From positions 1 through 30,566 of IMG/VR virus record IMGVR_UViG_3300035670_000942: a DNA stretch of 30,566 nt; one strand, 5' to 3'. The first letter of the stretch is position 1; every line of letters begins with the position of its first letter. Below, in pieces: positions 1-4,690 of the stretch. The position numbers and the translations under genes were made by a program. The DNA comes from a virus. The notes beneath the pieces were generated by a model that saw only the letters and a program-made list of their open reading frames with translations, was not told the DNA's origin and did not search any database.

Positions 1-87
1 TTAAGAAAATTGGTTTTTACGATTCCTAACTGATGAAGAAGTATTACACCACATTCCAATGTAAGTGAATATTATATTAAAAATTAT

Positions 88-100
88 TTACATATATTTA
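88..100 (+). promoter_or_regulatory. early-type promoter core, copy 1
   Basis: TTAC-A-TATATTTA core 16 nt before the ATG at 117. It is the first of 14 near-identical copies. TATATTTA fits the Bacteroidota -7 element TAnnTTTG except for the last base. Promoter function is inferred from recurrence and position. Confidence 0.7.
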
Positions 101-116
101 AATAAAAATAAGAGTT

Positions 117-356
117 ATGGAAAGAAAAATTGATTTTGGTTATGTAATGGAAGTGTTAAATAATAATGGTATAGATCAAGATTATTTAAATGATAATGAT
201 AATTATATTGAGGCGGGAACTGAAGAGTGGATGGATGTGTTAGGTGATATAATAGGAAAGAACGCTTATGAAGTTGATGAGATAGAAGATGAGGACCATG
301 AGTTAGTAATGGAATTTATTAAAGTGATGGAGGAGAATGGTATTGAGTTATTTTAA
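117..356 (+). CDS. small acidic hypothetical protein (79 aa)
   Basis: A 79-residue, strongly acidic protein. Asp and Glu dominate the middle (about residues 20-65), there is no cysteine, and no transmembrane segment is visible. I do not recognise the family. The ATG lies 16 nt after a repeated promoter core and is preceded by GTT, the context shared by most genes of this array, which decides the start. No Shine-Dalgarno sequence is seen. It is the first complete gene of a run of monocistronic small early-type genes. Phage early proteins of this size and charge often bind or mimic nucleic-acid partners, but nothing in this sequence shows such a role. Confidence 0.75.
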   Translation: MERKIDFGYVMEVLNNNGIDQDYLNDNDNYIEAGTEEWMDVLGDIIGKNAYEVDEIEDEDHELVMEFIKVMEENGIELF

Positions 357-379
357 AGGAATAAAAGATTAAAATAATG

Positions 380-392
380 TTACGTATATTTA
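380..392 (+). promoter_or_regulatory. early-type promoter core, copy 2
   Basis: TTAC-G-TATATTTA core followed by an A/T-rich leader (ATAAATTAAAAAA), 23 nt before the ATG at 416. Confidence 0.75.
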
Positions 393-415
393 TATAAATT
401 AAAAAATAGAAAGTT

Positions 416-571
416 ATGTATAGTTTAGATTGTAGTTATTTTAAAGAAGAATTTAATTCATTACAAGAATTAATTGATCGTGTAATGTATAGTGGAATGG
501 ATCCGAGTTATGAAATAACTAAGAACGGAAAAGGAACAGGTGAATATTTAGAGGATTTTATAGTATTTTAA
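416..571 (+). CDS. small hypothetical protein (51 aa)
   Basis: A 51-codon reading frame beginning MYSLDCSYFKEEF and ending in EDFIVF. The start is supported by the promoter core 23 nt upstream and the GTTATG context. The protein is acidic and soluble, with one cysteine, and its family is not recognised. The stop codon lies 2 nt before the next start (574), so the two genes are probably co-transcribed. Function unknown. Confidence 0.65.
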   Translation: MYSLDCSYFKEEFNSLQELIDRVMYSGMDPSYEITKNGKGTGEYLEDFIVF

Positions 572-573
572 TT

Positions 574-750
574 ATGATGACACAGGAAACAATTACGTTA
601 GGGATTGTGAAAGCAGCCATAACAGGAAAAATTAAAGGTTATAGAACAGTACTAGAAAGTATGGGGGAGAATGAATATTCAGAACTACAAAGAAAATATA
701 ACCGTGTGATAGAGGAATTAGAAGATATATTAAAAATAATTGATGAATAA
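574..750 (+). CDS. small hypothetical protein (58 aa), helical
   Basis: A 58-residue frame starting MMTQETITLG, 2 nt after the preceding stop. Two adjacent ATG codons (574 and 577) are possible starts. The C-terminal half (about residues 33-58) has a heptad-like Leu/Ile pattern (ELQRKYNRVIEELEDILKII) consistent with a coiled coil. No promoter copy precedes it, so it is probably the second gene of a two-gene unit starting at 416. Not recognised. Confidence 0.6.
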   Translation: MMTQETITLGIVKAAITGKIKGYRTVLESMGENEYSELQRKYNRVIEELEDILKIIDE

Positions 751-762
751 ATAATAGTGGTT

Positions 763-858
763 ATGAGAGATAATGTTGTGTTTTATGCGGCAGTTGTGTT
801 AGGAGTGGTAGTGATATCATTACATTTTATTACAATTATATTACGAGTAATTAATTAA
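763..858 (+). CDS. single-span membrane micropeptide (31 aa)
   Basis: A 31-residue peptide that is nearly all one hydrophobic segment (about residues 6-28, AAVVLGVVVISLHFITIIL) with a basic C-terminal end. The start has the GTTATG context seen throughout the region and lies 12 nt after the previous stop. It could be a small inner-membrane protein of the holin, spanin-helper or superinfection-exclusion type, but the sequence does not discriminate between these. Reality is supported by the start context and co-directionality only. Confidence 0.5.
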   Translation: MRDNVVFYAAVVLGVVVISLHFITIILRVIN

Positions 859-873
859 TATAACGTGAATAGA

Positions 874-966
874 ATGAGAACACCATTAAAATATAAAATA
901 TATCATAAGTGTTGTAGAGGTGTTTTATACACGATGAATTTGATTAGAATATTTATGAATGTGTGA
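874..966 (+). CDS. possible micropeptide (30 aa)
   Basis: A 30-codon frame (MRTPLKYKIYHKCCRGVLY...), basic, with a CC pair. It follows the previous gene by 15 nt but has neither a promoter copy nor the GTT context at its start. It may be a chance frame. Retained because the neighbouring genes are similarly tiny and tightly packed. Confidence 0.3.
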   Translation: MRTPLKYKIYHKCCRGVLYTMNLIRIFMNV

Positions 967-1193
967 CAAACAGGATTAAAAGTGTATAAAAAGATTAGAA
1001 GTAGATGTGGGTATGTGGAAAATAAGAAATGGTGAGGGTGATATAATAAAGGGTAGTATCGGACCCCTTCATGGTTAGAACATTACCCCTCTAAAAAGGA
1101 ACAAAAGTATATACAACCCCCACACTCCCCGCGGGGAAACGGGGGAGAATAACAAGAAAATCATTAAAAGAGGATAAAAATTATTAGAAGTTA
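967..1193 (+). other. non-coding stretch with GC-rich hairpins
   Basis: No convincing gene lies between the stop at 966 and the promoter at 1194. The stretch holds GC-rich blocks that stand out in a very AT-rich background. AGGGTAGT (1050-1057) can pair with ATTACCCCT (1083-1091, one bulge) or, alternatively, AAGGGT with ACCCCTT (1063-1069). A separate strong hairpin is at 1125-1147. Candidate small RNA, structured leader or processing site; function unknown. Confidence 0.4.
1125..1147 (+). other. GC-rich stem-loop
   Basis: CTCCCCG (1125-1131) can pair with CGGGGGAG (1140-1147), with one bulged G. CCCCG/CGGGG (1127-1136) is also self-complementary. No T-tract follows (GAATAACAAG), so it is not a classical terminator. 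Confidence 0.5.
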
Positions 1194-1206
1194 TTACGTA
1201 TATTTA
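1194..1206 (+). promoter_or_regulatory. early-type promoter core, copy 3
   Basis: TTAC-G-TATATTTA core, 21 nt before the ATG at 1228. The preceding 20 nt (ATAAAAATTATTAGAAG plus GTTAC-like end) are almost identical to those before copy 5. Confidence 0.75.
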
Positions 1207-1227
1207 AATAAATTAAAAGAAAGGGTA

Positions 1228-1344
1228 ATGAAGGCAATAATAGTAACACAACACGAGTTAAACCAGGCCACTAGGCCGAATGTGTATAGAAATAAAAAGA
1301 AATACACACGTAAAGAAAAACATAAGGGGAATAAATTTGATTAA
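1228..1344 (+). CDS. small basic hypothetical protein (38 aa)
   Basis: A 38-residue frame, MKAIIVTQHELNQATRP..., with a highly basic C-terminal half (KKKYTRKEKHKGNK) that could contact nucleic acid. A promoter core lies 21 nt upstream. This start has GTAATG rather than GTTATG. It is an independent cassette, followed 5 nt later by the next promoter region. Family not recognised. Confidence 0.6.
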   Translation: MKAIIVTQHELNQATRPNVYRNKKKYTRKEKHKGNKFD

Positions 1345-1349
1345 AAAGG

Positions 1350-1362
1350 TTTCGTATATTTA
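1350..1362 (+). promoter_or_regulatory. early-type promoter core, copy 4 (TTTC variant)
   Basis: TTTC-G-TATATTTA, 14 nt before the ATG at 1377. It shares the TTTCG variant and short leader with the copy at 5025. Confidence 0.65.
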
Positions 1363-1376
1363 AAGAAAAAAAGGTT

Positions 1377-1523
1377 ATGAGTTTAAAAGAAGAAAAATGG
1401 AAAGTATCTAAGGAATTAATTAATACTCTAATTAAAGACCTGGATAATGAAGAAAAATTAACATATGAGATGTTAATGGAATTGAGAGATAAAATAAATG
1501 AAATGATTAAAAATGATTTTTAG
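1377..1523 (+). CDS. small hypothetical helical protein (48 aa)
   Basis: A 48-residue Lys/Glu-rich protein (MSLKEEKWKVSKELI...) predicted by eye to be mostly alpha-helical, with heptad-like Leu/Ile/Met positions. The start is fixed by the GTTATG context and the promoter 14 nt upstream. It is a stand-alone cassette. Family not recognised. Confidence 0.65.
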   Translation: MSLKEEKWKVSKELINTLIKDLDNEEKLTYEMLMELRDKINEMIKNDF

Positions 1524-1545
1524 GGATAAAAATTATTAGAAGTTG

Positions 1546-1558
1546 TTACGTATATTTA
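1546..1558 (+). promoter_or_regulatory. early-type promoter core, copy 5
   Basis: TTAC-G-TATATTTA, 22 nt before the ATG at 1581. Its upstream flank is nearly identical to that of copy 3, suggesting duplication of the promoter cassette. Confidence 0.75.
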
Positions 1559-1580
1559 GTTAAATTAAAAATTAAAAGTT

Positions 1581-1808
1581 ATGACAGTAAAAGAATTAAT
1601 TGAAGAACTACAACAAATCGAAAACCAAGACATTGAAATAGTAATTAGAGGGACTGGACCAGATAGTTGGGTGTATATGAATGATATTGAGTATACAGAA
1701 CAAGTTTATTGTGTAATGATTGAAGGTGAAGGGTTGATTGAAGTAGATGAGGATGAGGATGATGATGATATAATTAAAGTGTTTGTTATTGATGGGGGAA
1801 TGTTTTGA
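1581..1808 (+). CDS. small acidic hypothetical protein (75 aa)
   Basis: 75 residues, MTVKELIEELQQIENQDIEIVIRG..., with an acidic Asp/Glu run (about residues 53-64, EVDEDEDDDD) near the C terminus. The first half resembles small phage proteins with an alpha-helix followed by an IEIVI strand (V-K-E-L-I-E-x-L start), a pattern common in unnamed phage early proteins. The GTTATG context and the promoter 22 nt upstream support the start. It is a single-gene cassette. No catalytic motif is visible and the function is unknown. Confidence 0.75.
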   Translation: MTVKELIEELQQIENQDIEIVIRGTGPDSWVYMNDIEYTEQVYCVMIEGEGLIEVDEDEDDDDIIKVFVIDGGMF

Positions 1809-1818
1809 TTAAAAATTA

Positions 1819-1831
1819 TTATGTATATTTA
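1819..1831 (+). promoter_or_regulatory. early-type promoter core, copy 6 (TTAT variant)
   Basis: TTAT-G-TATATTTA followed by AAGTAAATTAAAAA, 23 nt before the ATG at 1855. Confidence 0.7.
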
Positions 1832-1854
1832 AGTAAATTAAAAAGATAAATGTT

Positions 1855-2175
1855 ATGAAGAAAGTAGAAATTATTGAAGTAAAAAGATTAGGAAGACCAG
1901 TTAATCCTAATAGTGTAAGACAAAACAGGATTAAAGAATTAGAAGAAAGAAGATTAAATGGGGAGGTTAAAAAAGGAAGGCCTATTAAAGAAGATAGTGT
2001 TAGACAGATGAGGTTGAAGGAATTAGAAGAGAAGAGAAAAAATGGAGAGTTGAAGAAGGGAAGACCAGTTAATGGGGAGAGTAAGAGACAAATGAGGATG
2101 AAGGAAATAGAAGAAAGAAAATTAAATGGAACTTTTAAATTAGGGAGACCAAAAATGGTTAAAAGTGAAGAGTAA
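1855..2175 (+). CDS. AT-hook-like 28-residue repeat protein (106 aa)
   Basis: Built almost entirely of a 28-residue repeat. The core Gly-Arg-Pro recurs at residues 13-15, 41-43, 69-71 and 97-99, exactly 28 apart, each flanked by basic residues (RLGRP, KKGRP, KKGRP, KLGRP). Between cores, each unit reads roughly V-N-x-x-S-x-R-Q-x-R-x-K-E-L-E-E-x-R-x-N-G-E, a short charged helix. The KGRP core resembles AT-hook minor-groove-binding motifs, so I infer binding to AT-rich DNA. The genome itself is AT-rich, which fits binding to phage or host DNA. It has a paralogue at 3482. It is a single cassette with a promoter upstream and a strong terminator downstream. The target is unknown. Confidence 0.8.
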   Translation: MKKVEIIEVKRLGRPVNPNSVRQNRIKELEERRLNGEVKKGRPIKEDSVRQMRLKELEEKRKNGELKKGRPVNGESKRQMRMKEIEERKLNGTFKLGRPKMVKSEE

Positions 2176-2196
2176 AAAATAAAAATAGAAAGTAAT

Positions 2197-2220
2197 GGGG
2201 GAGTAAAATCCCCCTTTTTT
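2197..2220 (+). terminator. rho-independent terminator
   Basis: Perfect 6-bp stem GGGGGA/TCCCCC (2197-2202 and 2209-2214) with loop GTAAAA, followed by six T residues. The T-tract merges into the next promoter core at 2222. Confidence 0.9.
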
Positions 2221-2221
2221 A

Positions 2222-2234
2222 TTACTTATATTTA
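2222..2234 (+). promoter_or_regulatory. early-type promoter core, copy 7
   Basis: TTAC-T-TATATTTA directly after a terminator T-tract, 35 nt before the ATG at 2270. This is the longest leader of the set, with a duplicated ATATTTAAAATTAAA segment. Confidence 0.75.
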
Positions 2235-2269
2235 AATAAATTAAAAAATAATATTTAAAATTAAAGGTT

Positions 2270-2542
2270 ATGGAAAGAGAAAATGTAATAAAAAAATTAG
2301 AGGAGTTAAAGGTGATGTTTAATAATTGTGGGAATGGTTTAAAATTATGTTATATGGGATTGTATGGTGGTAAAGAAAGTTTTAGGATTTATAGGGATTA
2401 TAATATTGGAAGTAGAGTGAATTGGGTAAAGTGTAAAAATATATTAAGTAAGAATAATATTGAGTTTGTTGAGGGACATAGTGGTTGGGGGATGAGAATG
2501 AGTAGAAATATTGATATGTATTTTGATGTAAGTGGGGAGTAA
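2270..2542 (+). CDS. small hypothetical protein (90 aa)
   Basis: A 90-residue protein, MERENVIKKLEELKVMFNNCGNGLK..., rich in Gly, Tyr, Arg and Asn, with three cysteines and no obvious metal-binding spacing. No transmembrane helix or known motif is seen. The start has the GTTATG context after a promoter copy. The stop codon (2540-2542) lies inside the loop of the downstream terminator hairpin. Several TGG and GGG codons give it a higher purine/G bias than its neighbours. Function unknown. Confidence 0.75.
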   Translation: MERENVIKKLEELKVMFNNCGNGLKLCYMGLYGGKESFRIYRDYNIGSRVNWVKCKNILSKNNIEFVEGHSGWGMRMSRNIDMYFDVSGE

Positions 2543-2556
2543 GAACCCCCCTTTTT
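2534..2556 (+). terminator. terminator overlapping a stop codon
   Basis: GGGG (2534-2537) pairs with CCCC (2546-2549), followed by CC and TTTTT. The TAA stop of the upstream gene (2540-2542) sits in the loop. The AGTAAGAA loop sequence resembles the AGTAAAA loops of the terminators at 2197 and 3160. Confidence 0.75.
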
Positions 2557-2557
2557 G

Positions 2558-2570
2558 TTACTTATATTTA
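2558..2570 (+). promoter_or_regulatory. early-type promoter core, copy 8
   Basis: TTAC-T-TATATTTA beginning 2 nt after the terminator T-run, 21 nt before the ATG at 2592. Confidence 0.75.
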
Positions 2571-2591
2571 AATAAATTAAAAATAAAAGTT

Positions 2592-2654
2592 ATGGAAAAT
2601 TTTGATGGAATAATTAATTGGGAAAAATTAGAATATTACTTTAATGAGGAGTAA
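2592..2654 (+). CDS. promoter-driven microprotein (20 aa)
   Basis: A 20-residue frame (MENFDGIINWEKLEYYFNEE) that would be ignored on length alone. It sits at the exact distance (21 nt) and in the exact GTTATG context that define the genes around it. It is flanked by its own promoter core upstream and the next cassette's promoter 15 nt after its stop. The product is acidic and aromatic. Either it is a genuine microprotein or the start region of a gene shortened by deletion. Confidence 0.5.
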   Translation: MENFDGIINWEKLEYYFNEE

Positions 2655-2669
2655 TATTAATTAAAATTG

Positions 2670-2682
2670 TTACATATATTTA
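2670..2682 (+). promoter_or_regulatory. early-type promoter core, copy 9
   Basis: TTAC-A-TATATTTA with flank TTAAAATTG upstream and AAGTATAAT downstream, 24 nt before the ATG at 2707. Nearly identical to copy 10. Confidence 0.75.
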
Positions 2683-2706
2683 AGTATAATTTAAAATTAA
2701 AAGGTT

Positions 2707-2919
2707 ATGAAAAGAAATGATTTAATGAAGGAAGTATTGTTTGATATTGATTTGAATGATAATATTGAGGATTATAAAATGAGAATGAAAAATATTATTC
2801 AACAAATGAATAATTTAATTGGAAGTACTGGTTTTGAGATAGTGAGTGGTGAGATAAATAGTGAAAAGGATTGTGATAATATATTTTTAACTTTAATGAT
2901 TAAATTAGATAAGGAATAA
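2707..2919 (+). CDS. small hypothetical protein (70 aa)
   Basis: 70 residues, MKRNDLMKEVLFDIDLNDNIEDYKM..., an N-terminal mostly helical part followed by a likely beta-strand end (about residues 57-67, NIFLTLMIKL). One cysteine, no known motif. The GTTATG start and a promoter 24 nt upstream support it. It is an independent cassette; the stop is followed 15 nt later by the next promoter. Family and function not recognised. Confidence 0.7.
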   Translation: MKRNDLMKEVLFDIDLNDNIEDYKMRMKNIIQQMNNLIGSTGFEIVSGEINSEKDCDNIFLTLMIKLDKE

Positions 2920-2934
2920 ATTTGGTTAAAATTG

Positions 2935-2947
2935 TTACATATATTTA
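2935..2947 (+). promoter_or_regulatory. early-type promoter core, copy 10
   Basis: TTAC-A-TATATTTA, 23 nt before the ATG at 2971. It shares TTAAAATTG upstream and AAGTATAATT downstream with copy 9. Confidence 0.75.
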
Positions 2948-2970
2948 AGTATAATTAAAAAATAAAGGTT

Positions 2971-3159
2971 ATGAATGAGATTAAATTAGGGAGCAGGTAC
3001 AAACTTGCTATTAAAAGAGCAATGGTAGGGGAAATGTCAGGACAAGACTTAATAGCTATTGTAGAGTATCAATTAAGGGAGTATGTTGGTGAAGGGGAAG
3101 AGCCATTTAATGCTATGGAATTGGCTTTATTAACAAATAGAATGGTAATGTTTAATTAA
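2971..3159 (+). CDS. small hypothetical protein (62 aa)
   Basis: 62 residues, MNEIKLGSRYKLAIKRAMVGEMSGQDL..., amphipathic and probably helical, with a basic N-terminal half and an acidic, hydrophobic C-terminal half. No cysteine and no recognisable motif. The GTTATG start and promoter 23 nt upstream support it. A terminator begins directly at its stop, so it is transcribed alone. Function unknown. Confidence 0.7.
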   Translation: MNEIKLGSRYKLAIKRAMVGEMSGQDLIAIVEYQLREYVGEGEEPFNAMELALLTNRMVMFN

Positions 3160-3184
3160 TGGGGGAGTAAAACACCCCATTTTT
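3160..3184 (+). terminator. rho-independent terminator
   Basis: TGGGG (3160-3164) pairs with CCCCA (3175-3179), loop GAGTAAAACA, followed by a five-T run that reaches the next promoter core. It has the same GGGGGAGTAAAA start as the terminator at 2197. Confidence 0.85.
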
Positions 3185-3185
3185 G

Positions 3186-3198
3186 TTACGTATATTTA
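3186..3198 (+). promoter_or_regulatory. early-type promoter core, copy 11
   Basis: TTAC-G-TATATTTA starting 2 nt after the terminator T-run, 24 nt before the ATG at 3223. Confidence 0.75.
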
Positions 3199-3222
3199 AG
3201 TATAATTAAAAATAGATAAGTT

Positions 3223-3435
3223 ATGAAAAAGGTACACATTAATGAATTAGGAGCAAATTACTCAATTTTTGGAAATTGGGGTAATGTTTGGAGTAACACG
3301 GCACACGCTTACAAATCAGGTGTAGGTAATTTATGTGGGACACCAGCATTAAGTACTAACCATGCTAGACGTGAAGGTATAGAAGAGGTTGGTTGTGAAG
3401 AGTGTTTAAAGAAATTAGCTGAGGAAGCAGAATAA
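3223..3435 (+). CDS. conserved small Cys-containing phage protein (70 aa)
   Basis: 70 residues. The C-terminal half has the pattern L-C38-G-T-P-A-L-S-x-N-x-A-R and then G-C58-x-x-C61, which I recall from unnamed small proteins of many tailed phages. The three cysteines plus a His (47) could bind one zinc, but this is inferred. The N terminus contains a Trp/Asn-rich stretch (FGNWGNVW). The start has the GTTATG context with a promoter 24 nt upstream, as a single-gene cassette. Codons are less A/T-biased than those of the genes at 2270-2919. Function not known. Confidence 0.75.
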   Translation: MKKVHINELGANYSIFGNWGNVWSNTAHAYKSGVGNLCGTPALSTNHARREGIEEVGCEECLKKLAEEAE

Positions 3436-3444
3436 TAAATTTAG

Positions 3445-3457
3445 TTACGTATATTTA
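3445..3457 (+). promoter_or_regulatory. early-type promoter core, copy 12
   Basis: TTAC-G-TATATTTA followed by AATAAATTAAAAA, 24 nt before the ATG at 3482. Confidence 0.75.
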
Positions 3458-3481
3458 AATAAATTAAAAAGATAAATAGTT

Positions 3482-3904
3482 ATGGAAAGAAAAGAATTAG
3501 TAGCAACAGCTACACAAGCAGGAATCAAAGGTGCTCACACAATGAAAAGCACAGTATTGGAAGAAATATTGGCTAACATGAGTAAATCAGAAACAACAGG
3601 TAAACGAGGCCGACCAGTGAATCCAAACAGTACTAGACAAGTAAGGATAGCTGAATTAGCAGAGAAGAGAGCGAATGGTGAATTGAAGAAGGGCCGACCA
3701 ATCAAAGCAGATAGTGCTAGACAAATGAGGTTAGTTGAGTTAGAAACTAAAAGAGCAAATGGTGAGTTGAGAAAAGGCAGACCAGTGAGTAATGAGAGTG
3801 CTAGACAGAAACGGATAGCAGAGTTAGAAGCTAAAAAAGCAGCTAATGGAGGTGTGATGCCGCTTGGTAGACCAAAAGTAGTAATTAACGAGACCGCTTC
3901 ATAA
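3482..3904 (+). CDS. Rho_N/SAP-like head plus AT-hook-like repeat protein (140 aa)
   Basis: Residues about 4-33 (KELVATATQAGIKGAHTMKS...) match by eye the helix-extended-helix pattern of Rho_N/SAP-type nucleic-acid-binding domains. Residues 41-131 carry Gly-Arg-Pro cores at 43, 71, 99 and 129, so spacing is 28, 28 and 30. The inter-core helices (x-S-x-R-Q-x-R-x-x-E-L-x-x-K-R-A-N-G-E-L) match the repeat protein at 1855. It is a paralogue of that gene with an added head and richer Ala content and GC. A double nucleic-acid-binding architecture is inferred; a role in DNA compaction or transcription is possible. The stop overlaps a 12-bp palindrome. The opposite strand is open here only because of the repeat's composition. 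Confidence 0.8.
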   Translation: MERKELVATATQAGIKGAHTMKSTVLEEILANMSKSETTGKRGRPVNPNSTRQVRIAELAEKRANGELKKGRPIKADSARQMRLVELETKRANGELRKGRPVSNESARQKRIAELEAKKAANGGVMPLGRPKVVINETAS

Positions 3905-3912
3905 CCGGTTAT
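3901..3912. repeat. perfect 12-bp palindrome
   Basis: ATAACCGGTTAT reads the same on both strands. It overlaps the TAA stop (3902-3904) of the upstream gene. Possible operator or part of a structured RNA. Confidence 0.7.
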
Positions 3913-3928
3913 CTTAAATATACACTCC

Positions 3929-3952
3929 GTGAGCTCACAATAGTGGGCTTTT
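3929..3952 (+). terminator. palindrome/terminator-like hairpin
   Basis: AGCTCAC (3932-3938) pairs with GTGGGCT (3943-3949, one G-U pair), loop AATA, followed by TTTT. The 5' arm is shared with a perfect 10-bp palindrome GTGAGCTCAC (3929-3938), so two mutually exclusive folds exist. Confidence 0.55.
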
Positions 3953-3959
3953 GGGGTAC

Positions 3960-4118
3960 ATGAGCACATATGAATTTATACAACAACACAAACAGGTTAT
4001 TCAAAATATAGATGGTAACTTAGACCAAGCAATAATAACAATCCAACTTGAAGATAGGCGATTAGCATTTTATTGGTTTGATAATGGAACGTATGTTAAA
4101 CATATTATAAAGGATTAA
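3960..4118 (+). CDS. small hypothetical protein (52 aa)
   Basis: 52 codons, MSTYEFIQQHKQVIQNIDGNL..., ending in HIIKD. The composition is coherent (aromatic FYWF cluster at about residues 38-41). A short GGGG run lies 4 nt before the ATG (TTGGGGTACATG), which could act as a weak ribosome site, unusual here. It lacks a copy of the repeated promoter and follows a terminator-like hairpin, so it may depend on read-through. Not recognised. Confidence 0.55.
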   Translation: MSTYEFIQQHKQVIQNIDGNLDQAIITIQLEDRRLAFYWFDNGTYVKHIIKD

Positions 4119-4133
4119 TTCTAATAAAAATTA

Positions 4134-4146
4134 TTACTTATATTTA
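4134..4146 (+). promoter_or_regulatory. early-type promoter core, copy 13
   Basis: TTAC-T-TATATTTA, 21 nt before the ATG at 4168, with AATAAAAATTA upstream as in copies 3, 5 and 6. Confidence 0.7.
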
Positions 4147-4167
4147 ACCAAATTAAAAATAACGGTT

Positions 4168-4374
4168 ATGAAAATGAATTTAAAAGTAGTAAAGGAAGTA
4201 AGTGCAATAGATCAATTCTTAGCAGTAATGGATCTATTAAAGGCATTAGGTTATGAGACAGATAAATTAACCATAATGGATGTAACATATCTAAAATCTG
4301 ATATTATTAAAGCAATTGAGGAGTCGGATTTGGACCCATATTCAGAGCTTATGAATAACAAAATGGTGATATAA
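4168..4374 (+). CDS. small hypothetical protein (68 aa)
   Basis: 68 residues, MKMNLKVVKEVSAIDQFLAVMDLLKAL..., predominantly helical with an acidic C-terminal part (EESDLDPYSELM). GTTATG start with promoter 21 nt upstream. The second ATG, two codons in, is an alternative start. It is followed by the longest non-coding stretch of the window. No motif is recognised. Confidence 0.7.
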   Translation: MKMNLKVVKEVSAIDQFLAVMDLLKALGYETDKLTIMDVTYLKSDIIKAIEESDLDPYSELMNNKMVI

Positions 4375-4477
4375 GATTTATCACTTCTAATAGAGGTGGG
4401 TCCGGTAGGGCTCACCTTCGTGGTGTAGCGGTATACGGTATATAGTATATATATGGTACGTATAAGGTATAGATATC

Positions 4478-4507
4478 CCCCGTACGCGTTACGGTCAATG
4501 TACGGGG
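4478..4507 (+). other. strong stem-loop, 8-bp perfect stem
   Basis: CCCCGTAC (4478-4485) and GTACGGGG (4500-4507) are exact reverse complements around a 14-nt loop. No T-tract follows, so simple termination is unlikely. Confidence 0.6.
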
Positions 4508-4653
4508 TACGGTGGTGTGGGAAGAAATGTGATGAGTTTATAACTCGAAAACAACTTTTACCCATCGACTAATATATAATTATATACCACAATTTCCAAA
4601 ATGCCAAATTGGCCAAAAGCCCAAAAACCACAAAAAAGAGATCTTTAAAAAAA

Positions 4654-4690
4654 TTTGCATATCGACCAAATATATTTAGATATACTTTAC
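4654..4690 (+). promoter_or_regulatory. host-like promoter region
   Basis: TTTG (4654-4657) followed by two candidate -7 elements: TATATTTA (4671-4678), the same core as the repeated promoters, and TATACTTT (4681-4688), which is 23 nt from TTTG and close to the Bacteroidota TTTG/TAnnTTTG arrangement. It lies upstream of the gene at 4731. Confidence 0.5.

Noticed and set aside
1-64. Possible C-terminal ends of an upstream gene (KKIGFYDS or ENWFLRFLTDEEVLHHIPM)
   Set aside because: Two overlapping frames are each open for only a few codons (one begins right after a TAA at 2-4); with so little sequence neither can be supported.
3535-3969. Long reading frame on the - strand
   Set aside because: It lies opposite the GRP-repeat gene at 3482, has the composition expected of its complement, lacks a promoter, and all other genes are on the + strand.
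4380-4470. tRNA or tRNA-like gene in the structured region
   Set aside because: No T-loop GTTCRANNC motif, no seven-pair acceptor stem and no plausible anticodon arm could be found by eye.
4251-4565. - strand reading frame across the structured region
   Set aside because: It covers part of a supported + gene and the palindromic gap, has no promoter or neighbours on that strand, and its protein looks random.
4601-4648. 15-residue frame MPNWPKAQKPQKRDL
   Set aside because: Too short, no promoter core or GTT context, and it lies in a palindromic non-coding region; may be chance.
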